From NCBI RefSeq assembly GCF_014168815.1, contig NZ_AP021972.1, positions 3,224,001 through 3,288,000 of the forward strand: DNA of 64,000 nt, written 5' to 3'. Under the pieces are notes generated by a model. That model had not been told where the DNA came from and searched no databases. It was given only the letters and a program-made list of their open reading frames with translations. Both the position numbers and the translations under genes were made by a program. Positions 1 to 7,216 of this stretch are shown here, piece by piece. Positions within the stretch are counted from its first letter, which is position 1, and the number at the start of each line of letters is the position of its first letter. Source of the DNA: Klebsiella sp. WP3-W18-ESBL-02 (GTDB lineage Bacteria > Pseudomonadota > Gammaproteobacteria > Enterobacterales > Enterobacteriaceae).

Positions 1-456
1 TTGCTGGCTGGTCAAACCGCAAAAGCAGCGGCCGATGATGGCCTGTTTCCCCCGATTTTCTCTCGCGTGAACCAGGCCGGCACGCCGGTGGCCGGATTAC
101 TGATCGTGGGCGTGCTGATGACCCTTTTCCAGTTCAGCAGCATTTCGCCTAACGCGGCAAAAGAGTTTGGTCTGGTCTCTTCGGTCTCGGTCATTTTCAC
201 CCTTGTGCCGTATCTGTATACCTGCGCAGCGCTGCTGCTGCTCGGTCACGGCCACTTTGGGAAAGCACGACCGCTGTACTTGTTCGTCACCTTTATCGCC
301 TTTGTTTACTGTATCTGGGCCGTCGTGGGCTCCGGTGCAAAAGAGGTGATGTGGTCATTCGTCACCTTAATGGTTATTACTGCATTCTATGCGCTTAACT
401 ATAACCGTATTCATAAAAATCCCTATCCGTTAGATGCGCCAACCGACAAGGCATAA
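1..456 (+). CDS. adiC: Arginine:agmatine antiporter AdiC, C-terminal part (cut by window edge)
   Basis: These 151 residues are the end of an APC-superfamily antiporter. They match my memory of E. coli AdiC nearly residue for residue (GQTAKAAADDGLFPPIF near the start, NYNRIHKNPYPLDAP at the end), which places them at about residues 295-445 of 445, so the gating Trp293 lies just outside the window. AdiC sits in the inner membrane and exchanges external arginine for internal agmatine, exporting the product of arginine decarboxylation and so consuming protons at low pH. The visible part has the hydrophobic segments expected for the last membrane helices. The apparent TTG start at base 1 is only the window edge. 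It is followed by an HdeB-like gene, so two acid-resistance functions sit together. CadB and PotE are less likely because the match to AdiC is much closer. Confidence 0.93.
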   Translation: MLAGQTAKAAADDGLFPPIFSRVNQAGTPVAGLLIVGVLMTLFQFSSISPNAAKEFGLVSSVSVIFTLVPYLYTCAALLLLGHGHFGKARPLYLFVTFIAFVYCIWAVVGSGAKEVMWSFVTLMVITAFYALNYNRIHKNPYPLDAPTDKA

Positions 457-510
457 CGAGATAGAAGAGAAATTGACGACCTATTTTGTCTACAGAAAAT
501 AGTAAGATGA

Positions 511-572
511 GCGCCAAAAAATATCGCTAATGGCTATTTTTACGCATTCATGCCCCAGATTTTTTTTGGCGC
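511..572. repeat. 11-base inverted repeat between adiC and the hdeB-like gene
   Basis: The arms GCGCCAAAAAA (511-521) and TTTTTTGGCGC (562-572) are perfect reverse complements 40 bases apart. The interval between the two genes is AT-rich. The right arm ends in a G+C block instead of a T-run, so it does not look like a classical terminator. It could be a long hairpin or an operator for the downstream gene. Confidence 0.45.
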
Positions 573-647
573 GCTATTATCGCCCTGCCCGACATATCAA
601 GTATTGTCGGTCACCGCAGCATCTCAATATTTATTATGGAGTCTATT

Positions 648-968
648 ATGATCAACAGATTTAAACTATCCACTATCGGTATTATCGCTACGGCACTTCT
701 GGCTACCGCTGGGGTTAACGCCGTGGCCAAAGAAGTGACGCCGAAAAATATGAACTGTCAAGAATTTACCGACCTCAACCCACAAACCATGGCACCCGTA
801 GCCTTCTGGATGCTGAATCAAGATGTTGATTTTAAAGGCGGTGACTACGTTGACTTCAATGAAACCGAAACGACGGCGGTCCCCCTCACTCTTGAAATTT
901 GTCAAAAACACCCACAGAGCACACTGAAAGATATTAAAGACACAGTAAAACAAGAACTAAAAAAATAA
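648..968 (+). CDS. HdeB-like periplasmic acid-stress chaperone
   Basis: A 106-residue exported protein. A signal peptide of about 27 residues ends in VNAVA. The mature part has the two conserved cysteines of the HdeA/HdeB family (about Cys37 and Cys85) and the HdeB-like core MNCQEFTDLNP...PVAFWML...KGGD. HdeB-type proteins unfold at acid pH and bind denatured periplasmic proteins. I chose the ATG at 648 because GGAG at 638-641 is a well-placed ribosome site for it; an upstream in-frame ATG at 636 overlaps that same site. Its place next to adiC suggests a small acid-resistance cluster. Identity to E. coli HdeB is only moderate, so it may be a paralogue; I leave the symbol empty. A run of inverted repeats lies downstream. 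Confidence 0.85.
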   Translation: MINRFKLSTIGIIATALLATAGVNAVAKEVTPKNMNCQEFTDLNPQTMAPVAFWMLNQDVDFKGGDYVDFNETETTAVPLTLEICQKHPQSTLKDIKDTVKQELKK

Positions 969-1423
969 TCACCTTTTTATTATGAGATAACGAGGTATAG
1001 AACAACGAATGGCTCATATTATGAGAATATGAGCCGAAATTAAACATCGATGCTGCAGCGTGATCGCCTTGCGTAAAATTAATTATAATCGGCCCTGCCG
1101 CATAGAATAAAATATATTATCGCGAGAAAATATTATTAATATTTTCTTTCCCGCCAGATTAGGCACAGATATTCCTGTTGCCATTTAATATCAACTATCT
1201 TGTCTCAGCGCATCCATTATTTTAGTTAGGTTACGCCTTGCTCAAGATTTGACGATACCAACGTTGCTTGTCCCTCGCTCACGTCAAGGCAGTTAATCGT
1301 TTTGAAATGGATAGAAAAGTCTGTATACCGACACAGCTGATCATTTCGCTGCTGACAAAAGAAGAAGAGTTGATGAGGGGATAAAGCGAGAAACGTGATG
1401 GCAGCGATACCAACAGCCAAAGC
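969..1423. other. AT-rich intergenic stretch with two hairpins, no supported gene
   Basis: About 450 bases lie between the hdeB-like gene and the tRNA terminator. Two perfect inverted repeats are visible: a 10-base stem at 1011-1020/1026-1035 (GGCTCATATT...AATATGAGCC) and a 9-base stem at 1126-1134/1138-1146 (GAAAATATT...AATATTTTC). The second is followed by TTTC and could end transcription of the hdeB-like gene. The only open frame, a 64-codon minus-strand one at 1226-1420, begins with TTG inside the tRNA terminator region and has no ribosome site, so I do not call it. Confidence 0.5.
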
Positions 1424-1454
1424 AAAAAGGGGTTACCTTTCGGTAACCCCTTTT
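1424..1454 (-). terminator. Rho-independent terminator of tRNA-Ser
   Basis: A perfect 13-base stem (1425-1437 with 1442-1454) has a four-base loop, and the minus-strand transcript leaves it in a U-run (AAAAA at 1424-1428 on the plus strand). It lies 6 bases past the CCA end of the tRNA. Confidence 0.9.
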
Positions 1455-1460
1455 CTGATT

Positions 1461-1548
1461 TGGCGGAAGCGTAGAGATTCGAACTCTAGAACCCTTTCGG
1501 GTCGCCGGTTTTCAAGACCGGTGCCTTCAACCGCTCGGCCACGCTTCC
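1461..1548 (-). tRNA. serT: tRNA-Ser (anticodon UGA)
   Basis: This is an 88-base minus-strand tRNA with encoded CCA (TGG at 1461-1463 on the plus strand). The acceptor stem begins GGAAGCG and pairs with CGCTTCC. The anticodon arm CCGGT-CTTGAAA-ACCGG places UGA in the loop (1512-1514). The long variable arm ACCCGAAAGGGT and the GTTCGAATC T-loop are typical of serine tRNAs. It matches E. coli serT, which also neighbours yccA. tRNA genes are common integration sites, but no integrase or repeated 3' end was seen on either side. Confidence 0.96.
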
Positions 1549-1692
1549 AATGAGGCGCACTATAAACATCCCGAACGGACCTGTAAAGCACCAAAACGTT
1601 CGTTTGCCTGAAAAACAGCCAAAAAGTTGTTATTCGTCTGAAAAAACAACAAAATGGCTAGTTTTAAAACGCTTTTCCCGCCCTCATCCTGC

Positions 1693-3312
1693 TTAATGTT
1701 TTTTGATAAACATATCTTTGGTGTAGTAGTACCCCAAGCGATCGGGGGTAAATCCCCCTACCCACGGTTTCACGAGGTGCGTACGCACGTAGTGATAGAC
1801 CGGGATTGCGGGGACATCGCGAGCCAGCAGATCTTCAGCCTTCTGGTAATCGCGAGCGCGCTGGGCGACATCCTGCGTTTTCGCCGCATCGCGCAGCGCC
1901 GCATCATAGTCCGGGTTACTGTATTTAGCGGTGTTCTCGCTGTCGCCGGTACGGAAGGTGTTCAGGAAGGTTGAAGCGTCGTCGTAGTCGGCAATCCACG
2001 CATAGCGCACCACGTCAAAATTACCGGTGTGCATCGCGTCCAGCATGGTCTTCCACTCCTGGTTTTGCAGCTTCGCCTCAACGCCAAGATTTTTCTTCCA
2101 CATTGAAGACGCGGCAATCGCCACGCGCTGGTGTGATTCCGAGGTGTTATACAGCAGATTAAACGACAGCGGATGCGCCTCACTGAACCCGGCCTCCGCC
2201 AGCAGCTTCTTCGCTTCAGCAATACGTTTTTCACGCGGCCAGCTTGCATAGTCAGGCCCGTTCAGCTTCACACCGCCAATCTCCGGTTGGCTTATGACCC
2301 ACGCCGGACGCTGCCCCTGCCCCATGACCTTTTCAGCAATAATGTCTTTATCCAGCGCCATATTCAGCGCACGACGGACGCGCGCATCGTTAAACGGCGC
2401 TTTGGTGGTATTGAACTCGTAATAGTAGGTAGCCAGCTGCGGCGATACATCCACCTCATCGCCCAGCGTTTTCTTCAGTTGGCTGAACTGGTTTATTGGC
2501 AGCGTATACACAATATCAACCTCACCCGCCTTATAGCGGTTGACGTCCGCCGCTTCGGAACGGATAGGCAAATAGGTCACTTTATTGATCACCGTATGCT
2601 TATCGTCCCAGTAACGTGGGTTACGTTCGGCGACAATGCGCTCGTTAACCACCCATTGCGACAGGTGATAGGCGCCACTGCCGACAAAATGCTCCGGCTT
2701 CACCCATTTATCGCCGTAGCGGCCGATCAGTACTTTATCCAACGGCACCATCGACGGGTGCGCCAGCATAGCAAGGAACGCCGAGGTCGGCTGCGTCAGC
2801 GTCACTTCCAGCGTAGTATCGTTGATAGCCTTAACGCCAAGGGTATCCGGCGTTTTTTTGCCCAGCGCGATATCGGCAGCATTGACGATGTGCATATTGC
2901 CAGGATAGCTGGCGTACGGCGACGCGGTCGTCGGCGTGACCAGACGCTGCCAGCTCCACACGATATCCTGCGCGGTTATCGCCGAACCGTCCGACCAGAC
3001 GATCCCCGGGCGCAGATGGAAGGTCCAGACCGTGTTGTCTTTATTCTCCCAGGATTCTGCCAGCCGCGGCTCGATGCTGCCGTCCGGTTTTACCGCCACC
3101 AGACCGTCAAACAGGTCGCTGATAATATTGAACTCAACGTCGCTTTCCACTTTATGCGGGTCGAGTGACGCCGGTTCATTGCCGTTACTGCGAACCAGCT
3201 CCTGTTTGTCGGCAAGTGGGGTTCCCTCCGGCACGGTTGCCGCCTGCGCCGCCCCCGCCAGACCCATTGCCAGAAATACCGTCGTGATGGAGTTATGTTT
3301 GTATAATTTCAT
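1693..3312 (-). CDS. Orphan OppA/MppA-family periplasmic peptide-binding protein
   Basis: A protein of 539 residues in solute-binding family 5. After a signal peptide (MKLYKHNS...GAAQA) it shows family motifs: LVRSNGNEPASLDPHKVE, WTFHLRPGIVWSDG, VNERIVAERNPRYWDD, LLYNTSESHQ, NQEWKTMLDAMHTGNFDV, LVKPWVGGF and a C-terminal KH. It resembles both E. coli OppA and MppA and probably delivers oligopeptides or murein peptides to an ABC importer. No permease or ATPase gene lies beside it, so like MppA it may borrow the Opp or Dpp membrane complex. I chose the ATG at 3312, which has AAGG eight bases upstream; the open frame runs further up with no better site. E. coli has no such gene between serT and yccA, so this is an extra paralogue here. 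Confidence 0.85.
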   Translation of the reverse strand: MKLYKHNSITTVFLAMGLAGAAQAATVPEGTPLADKQELVRSNGNEPASLDPHKVESDVEFNIISDLFDGLVAVKPDGSIEPRLAESWENKDNTVWTFHLRPGIVWSDGSAITAQDIVWSWQRLVTPTTASPYASYPGNMHIVNAADIALGKKTPDTLGVKAINDTTLEVTLTQPTSAFLAMLAHPSMVPLDKVLIGRYGDKWVKPEHFVGSGAYHLSQWVVNERIVAERNPRYWDDKHTVINKVTYLPIRSEAADVNRYKAGEVDIVYTLPINQFSQLKKTLGDEVDVSPQLATYYYEFNTTKAPFNDARVRRALNMALDKDIIAEKVMGQGQRPAWVISQPEIGGVKLNGPDYASWPREKRIAEAKKLLAEAGFSEAHPLSFNLLYNTSESHQRVAIAASSMWKKNLGVEAKLQNQEWKTMLDAMHTGNFDVVRYAWIADYDDASTFLNTFRTGDSENTAKYSNPDYDAALRDAAKTQDVAQRARDYQKAEDLLARDVPAIPVYHYVRTHLVKPWVGGFTPDRLGYYYTKDMFIKKH

Positions 3313-3451
3313 TTCCATTGCCTTGTTGTTATTACCCTTTTCACTGTTGACACAGACACGCATTAACGCAAGTTCTTTCAATAACCTATAAGAGATTGAT
3401 CTCGCTCTTTGGCGCAGAATGAGGTGATTCTGTGACGCGCTCAAAGTCTGA

Positions 3452-3466
3452 GTAAAGATGGGTAAA
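3452..3466 (+). promoter_or_regulatory. CpxR box upstream of yccA
   Basis: GTAAA at 3452-3456 and GTAAA at 3462-3466 are separated by exactly five bases, the consensus for the envelope-stress regulator CpxR. The site is about 70 bases before the yccA start. yccA is reported as Cpx-controlled in E. coli. The assignment rests on motif and position. Confidence 0.8.
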
Positions 3467-3536
3467 AACATTTGGGAATAAAGAAGAGTTTTCTTATGCT
3501 GACCCACTAATAACATCTGTCATAAGAGAGTGACTC

Positions 3537-4196
3537 ATGGATCGCATAATTACTTCATCGCGTGACCGCTCATCACTGCTGAGCACGCACAAAGTCCTGC
3601 GTAATACCTACTTCCTGCTGAGCCTGACGCTGGCATTTTCCGCTATTACCGCAACCGCCAGCACCGTGCTGGGGCTGCCGTCGCCGGGCCTGATTCTGAC
3701 GCTGGTTGGTATGTACGGCCTGATGTTCCTGACCTATAAAACGGCAGATAAACCGGTGGGTATTCTGTCCGCGTTCGCCTTTACCGGCTTCCTGGGCTAT
3801 ATCCTTGGGCCCATCCTGAACGCCTACCTGTCTGCGGGCATGGGTGACGTGATCGGCATGGCGCTAGGCGGCACCGCGCTGGTGTTCTTCAGCTGCTCGG
3901 CCTACGTGCTGACCACCCGTAAAGACATGTCCTTCCTCGGCGGTATGCTGATGGCCGGTATCGTGGTGGTGCTGATCGGTATGGTGGCCAATATCTTCCT
4001 GCAGCTGCCGGCACTGCACCTGGCGATTAGCGCGGTGTTTATCCTGATCTCCTCCGGGGCAATCCTGTTCGAGACCAGTAACATCATCCGCGGTGGTGAA
4101 ACCAACTATATCCGTGCGACGGTGAGCCTGTACGTTTCGCTGTACAATATCTTCATCAGCCTGTTAAGCATTCTGGGCTTCGCCAGCCGCGATTAA
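3537..4196 (+). CDS. yccA: Inner-membrane modulator of FtsH protease YccA (Bax inhibitor-1 family)
   Basis: A protein of 219 residues, the same length as E. coli YccA, with about seven hydrophobic helices after a polar N-terminus (MDRIITSSRDRSSLLSTHKVLRN). Family features include ETSNIIRGGETNYIRATVSLYVSLYNIF near the end. YccA is a substrate and competitive modulator of the membrane protease FtsH and protects SecY in jammed translocons. The start at 3537 follows GAGAG. A perfect CpxR box upstream fits its envelope-stress role. A strong terminator follows at 4218, so it is probably transcribed alone. Confidence 0.95.
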   Translation: MDRIITSSRDRSSLLSTHKVLRNTYFLLSLTLAFSAITATASTVLGLPSPGLILTLVGMYGLMFLTYKTADKPVGILSAFAFTGFLGYILGPILNAYLSAGMGDVIGMALGGTALVFFSCSAYVLTTRKDMSFLGGMLMAGIVVVLIGMVANIFLQLPALHLAISAVFILISSGAILFETSNIIRGGETNYIRATVSLYVSLYNIFISLLSILGFASRD

Positions 4197-4217
4197 GGCT
4201 TAACGCTTCAGTCTCCA

Positions 4218-4244
4218 GGGCCTCGCTTATGCGGGGCCTTTTTA
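4218..4244 (+). terminator. Terminator after yccA
   Basis: GGGCCTCGC (4218-4226) pairs with GCGGGGCC (4231-4238) with one mismatch across a four-base loop, then a T-run. It lies 22 bases past the yccA stop. Confidence 0.85.
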
Positions 4245-4285
4245 TTTGCTACACTTCCCGCCATCTGTTTGTTGTGTGAAAAATT

Positions 4286-4615
4286 ATGCTTATCTACGAA
4301 AACATCGAAATTGAGACCGATAGCGAAGGCTATCTCAAAGACACCACGCAGTGGAGTGAAGGGCTGGCTCAGGCGATTGCCGCCAACGAAGGGATTGAAC
4401 TGAGCCCTGAACATTGGGAAGTGGTGCGCTTCGTGCGCGAATTTTACCTGGAGTTCAACACCTCGCCGGCCATCCGTATGCTGGTTAAAGCCATGGCGAA
4501 TACCTTTGGCGAAGAGAAAGGCAACAGCCGCTATTTGTACCGCCTGTTCCCAAAAGGCCCGGCTAAACAGGCGACGAAAATTGCCGGCCTGCCTAAACCG
4601 GTAAAGTGTATTTAA
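4286..4615 (+). CDS. tusE: Sulfur relay protein TusE
   Basis: A 109-residue DsrC/TusE-family protein. TusE takes persulfide sulfur from TusBCD and passes it to MnmA for 2-thiolation of tRNA wobble uridine. The sulfur-carrying cysteine is the penultimate residue (Cys108, ending KPVKCI), as in E. coli. Conserved blocks ELSPEHWEVVRFVREFY and FNTSPAIRML are present. Its stop codon overlaps by four bases the stop of yccX on the other strand (TTAA at 4612-4615), so the two genes converge with no gap and no separate terminator. Confidence 0.96.
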   Translation: MLIYENIEIETDSEGYLKDTTQWSEGLAQAIAANEGIELSPEHWEVVRFVREFYLEFNTSPAIRMLVKAMANTFGEEKGNSRYLYRLFPKGPAKQATKIAGLPKPVKCI

Positions 4616-4890
4616 TAGCGAATACTGAACTTGTTCCACGCCTTATCGGGTTGGTGAGGTTCCGCCAGGACTTTATCAACCCGCGCGCTGCGTGGCCCAC
4701 CGGCTTTTAGCCAGGCCAGTAGTTGCTCTACCTGCTCGCTTTTGCCGCAGGCAACCACCTCGACGCTGCCATCGTCCAGATTCAACGCATAGCCGCTTAG
4801 CCCCAGGCGCTGCGCCTCCTGCTGGGTAAAAAAACGAAAACCCACGCCCTGCACCTTGCCGTAGACCCAGCAGATCACACATTTATCCAT
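4612..4890 (-). CDS. yccX: Acylphosphatase YccX
   Basis: A 92-residue acylphosphatase, the family size. The signature GKVQGVGFRFF near the N-terminus supplies the phosphate-binding arginine, and NLDDGSVEVVACG supplies the catalytic asparagine. The enzyme hydrolyses acyl phosphates such as acetyl phosphate or carbamoyl phosphate; its cellular role is unclear. Two adjacent ATGs (4893 and 4890) follow AGGAGG. I chose the second, with seven bases of spacing and a length equal to E. coli YccX. The gene is divergent from rlmI. Confidence 0.93.
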   Translation of the reverse strand: MDKCVICWVYGKVQGVGFRFFTQQEAQRLGLSGYALNLDDGSVEVVACGKSEQVEQLLAWLKAGGPRSARVDKVLAEPHQPDKAWNKFSIRY

Positions 4891-5020
4891 CATGCTTCCT
4901 CCTGTATATACCCCAACTGTAGCGCCAATTCTCCCCACATTCTTCCGCCGCGCGTTGCATTTGTGCGGGGAAGTCGGGAAAATGCAGCCTGATTCCCTCA
5001 AACAGTCAGATAAATAAACT

Positions 5021-6211
5021 ATGAGTGTACGTTTAGTGTTAGCCAAAGGGCGCGAAAAATCATTGCTGCGCCGCCATCCCTGGGTCTTTTCCGGCGCGGT
5101 CGCCCGCATGGAAGGCAAAGCCAGCCTCGGAGAGACCATTGATATTGTCGATCATCAGGGTAAATGGTTAGCCCGCGGCGCATACTCTCCCGCTTCGCAG
5201 ATCCGTGCGCGCGTCTGGACGTTTGACGCCCATGAAAGCATTGATATCGATTTCTTCGTGCGTCGCCTTCAGCAGGCACAAAGCTGGCGCGACTGGCTGG
5301 CGAAAAAAGACGGGCTGGACAGCTACCGTCTGATCGCCGGTGAATCCGATGGCCTGCCGGGCGTCACCATCGACCGTTTCGGCAACTTCCTCGTATTACA
5401 ACTGCTGAGCGCCGGTGCGGAATATCAGCGCGCCGCCCTCATCAGCGCCCTGCAAACCCTCTATCCGGAATGCGCTATCTACGATCGCAGCGACGTGGCG
5501 GTGCGTAAAAAAGAAGGTATGGAGCTGACCCAGGGCCCGGTCACCGGCGAACTGCCGCCAGCCCTGCTGCCCATCGAAGAACACGGCATGAAGCTGCTGG
5601 TCGATATTCAGGGCGGCCACAAAACCGGCTACTATCTTGACCAGCGCGACAGCCGCCTTGCCACCCGTCGTTACGTGGAAGACAAGCGCGTTCTCAACTG
5701 TTTCTCCTACACCGGCGGCTTTGCGGTTTCTGCCCTGATGGGCGGCTGTCGCCAGGTCACCAGCGTTGATACCTCGCAGGAAGCGCTGGACGTGGCGCGC
5801 CAGAATGTTGAGCTGAATAAACTCGATCTCAGCAAAGCCGAGTTCGTGCGTGACGACGTTTTCAAACTGCTGCGCAAATACCGCGATCAGGGGGAGAAAT
5901 TCGACGTTATCGTGATGGACCCGCCGAAATTCGTCGAGAATAAAAGCCAGCTAATGGGTGCCTGCCGCGGCTATAAGGACATCAATATGCTGGCTATCCA
6001 GCTGCTGAATCCGGGCGGCGTGCTGCTAACCTTCTCCTGCTCCGGCCTGATGACGTCAGATTTATTCCAGAAAATCATCGCCGATGCCGCTGTGGATGCC
6101 GGTCGTGATGTACAATTTATAGAGCAGTTCCGTCAGGCAGCCGATCACCCGGTGATTGCGACGTACCCGGAAGGACTGTACCTGAAAGGATTTGCCTGCC
6201 GCGTCATGTAA
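5021..6211 (+). CDS. rlmI: 23S rRNA m5C1962 methyltransferase RlmI
   Basis: A protein of 396 residues, identical in length to E. coli RlmI (YccW). The order is an N-terminal PUA RNA-binding domain (RLVLAKGREKSLLRRHPWVFSG), a linker with YRLIAGESDGLPG, and a C-terminal SAM-dependent domain with LNCFSYTGGFAVSAL, VMDPPKFVENK and the catalytic cysteine in LTFSCSG. It methylates C5 of C1962 in 23S rRNA. No clear Shine-Dalgarno precedes the ATG, but the sequence from MSVRLVLAKG matches the family start. A heat-shock-like promoter for hspQ begins one base after the stop. Confidence 0.97.
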   Translation: MSVRLVLAKGREKSLLRRHPWVFSGAVARMEGKASLGETIDIVDHQGKWLARGAYSPASQIRARVWTFDAHESIDIDFFVRRLQQAQSWRDWLAKKDGLDSYRLIAGESDGLPGVTIDRFGNFLVLQLLSAGAEYQRAALISALQTLYPECAIYDRSDVAVRKKEGMELTQGPVTGELPPALLPIEEHGMKLLVDIQGGHKTGYYLDQRDSRLATRRYVEDKRVLNCFSYTGGFAVSALMGGCRQVTSVDTSQEALDVARQNVELNKLDLSKAEFVRDDVFKLLRKYRDQGEKFDVIVMDPPKFVENKSQLMGACRGYKDINMLAIQLLNPGGVLLTFSCSGLMTSDLFQKIIADAAVDAGRDVQFIEQFRQAADHPVIATYPEGLYLKGFACRVM

Positions 6212-6239
6212 CTTGAAAAGCGAAATGGTGTCTATATAT
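6212..6239 (+). promoter_or_regulatory. Possible sigma-32 promoter of hspQ
   Basis: CTTGAAA (6212-6218), a perfect heat-shock -35 core, is followed after 13 bases by CTATATAT (6232-6239), a partial match to the -10 CCCATNT. hspQ is a known heat-shock gene, which supports the reading; the -10 is weak. Confidence 0.5.
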
Positions 6240-6273
6240 CTAGAGAGAGGCCATTTCCCGGGAGGTGAGTATG

Positions 6274-6591
6274 ATGATGACCAGCAAATTCGGTATCGGC
6301 CAGCAGGTGCGTCACTCCCTGCTGGGCTATCTGGGCGTGGTGGTGGATATCGACCCGGTATACTCGCTCGACGATCCTGAACCCGACGATCTGGCGGCTA
6401 ACGACGAACTGCGCGCGTTGCCGTGGTATCACGTGGTGATGGAAGACGACGAAGGCCAGCCGGTGCATACCTACCTGGCCGAAGCCCAGTTAAGCAGCGA
6501 GCCGCGCGAGGATCATCCGGAACAACCCACGATGGATGAACTGGCGCGTACTATCCGCCGGCAGCTACAGGCCCCACGGCTGCGTAACTGA
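6274..6591 (+). CDS. hspQ: Heat-shock protein HspQ
   Basis: A protein of about 105 residues of the YccV family, with the core SKFGIGQQVRHSLLGYLGVVVDIDPVYSL, PWYHVVMEDDEGQPVHTYLAEAQL and C-terminal LQAPRLRN. HspQ binds hemimethylated oriC DNA and acts as a specificity-enhancing factor for Lon protease. Three ATGs in a row (6271, 6274, 6277) follow GGGAGG; I took the middle one, giving the E. coli length with eight bases of spacing, but the first is as plausible. A sigma-32-like promoter lies upstream and a strong terminator downstream. Confidence 0.92.
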   Translation: MMTSKFGIGQQVRHSLLGYLGVVVDIDPVYSLDDPEPDDLAANDELRALPWYHVVMEDDEGQPVHTYLAEAQLSSEPREDHPEQPTMDELARTIRRQLQAPRLRN

Positions 6592-6601
6592 CTGCCGCAT
6601 C

Positions 6602-6628
6602 AAAAAACCCCGCGCTGCGGGGTTTTTT
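6602..6628. terminator. Bidirectional terminator between hspQ and yccU
   Basis: AAAAAACCCCGC and GCGGGGTTTTTT form a perfect 12-base stem with a 3-base loop. A-run and T-run on both sides let it serve the convergent genes hspQ (+) and yccU (-). Nearly the same sequence ends ompA at 15240. Confidence 0.92.
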
Positions 6629-6669
6629 ATTTACAGCGCAACCGGGCTTCTCTCTTTGCCCAGCCCCCG

Positions 6670-7083
6670 CTATTTTGCGAGCCCTAAGCGCGGAATTTCG
6701 ATTGCCGGGCAGCGGTCCATCACCACGTTTAACCCCGCATTGCGCGCCAGTACGGCAGCTTGTTCATTGATGACACCGAGCTGCATCCACAACGTTTTCG
6801 CCCCGATGGCGATAGCTTCCTGCGCGACGCCCCACGCGGCCTCTGAATTACGGAAGACGTCCACCATGTCCACTTTCTCTGGCACCTCGGCAAGGGTTGC
6901 ATAGCCTTGCTGCCCGAGCAGGGTTTTACCGCCCACCTTCGGCGAAACCGGAATGACGTGGTAGCCCTGATCTAACAGGTATTTCATCACCCGATAGCTC
7001 GGGCGGTCAGGTTTGTCGCTGGCGCCTACCAACGCGATGGTACGGGTGCTGGTCAAAATGCTGGCAATATCGTTTTCAGTCAT
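6670..7083 (-). CDS. yccU: CoA-binding domain protein YccU
   Basis: A protein of 137 residues made of one Rossmann-like CoA-binding domain: TIALVGASDKPDRPSYRVMKYL, GYHVIPVSPKVGGKTL, VDMVDVFRNSEAA, TLWMQLGVIN and VVMDRCPAIE. It resembles the CoA-binding domain of acyl-CoA synthetases but has no catalytic domain; its function is not established. ATGs at 7086 and 7083 both follow AGGAGG; the one at 7083 gives better spacing and the E. coli length. In E. coli yccT (csgI) lies between yccU and mgsA; here only about 130 bases separate the two divergent genes. Confidence 0.92.
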   Translation of the reverse strand: MTENDIASILTSTRTIALVGASDKPDRPSYRVMKYLLDQGYHVIPVSPKVGGKTLLGQQGYATLAEVPEKVDMVDVFRNSEAAWGVAQEAIAIGAKTLWMQLGVINEQAAVLARNAGLNVVMDRCPAIEIPRLGLAK

Positions 7084-7216
7084 CATTATCCTCCTGGCCA
7101 ATAACTTAAGTGTACGCGAGTCCGCTAATGTCGCGCGTCAAATTTTTGCCAATCAGCGCTTGCAGCCTGAGTCGCATGCAGTAATCTGTCTGCATTTAAC
7201 ACTCAGGGATCGTTTT

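Noticed and set aside
1226..1420. Minus-strand 64-codon frame downstream of tRNA-Ser
   Set aside because: Begins with TTG at the base of the tRNA terminator, has no ribosome site and no recognisable family.
1461..3312. Genomic island inserted at tRNA-Ser
   Set aside because: Unusual genes flank the tRNA, but no integrase, no repeated tRNA end and no direct repeats were found, so I do not call an island.
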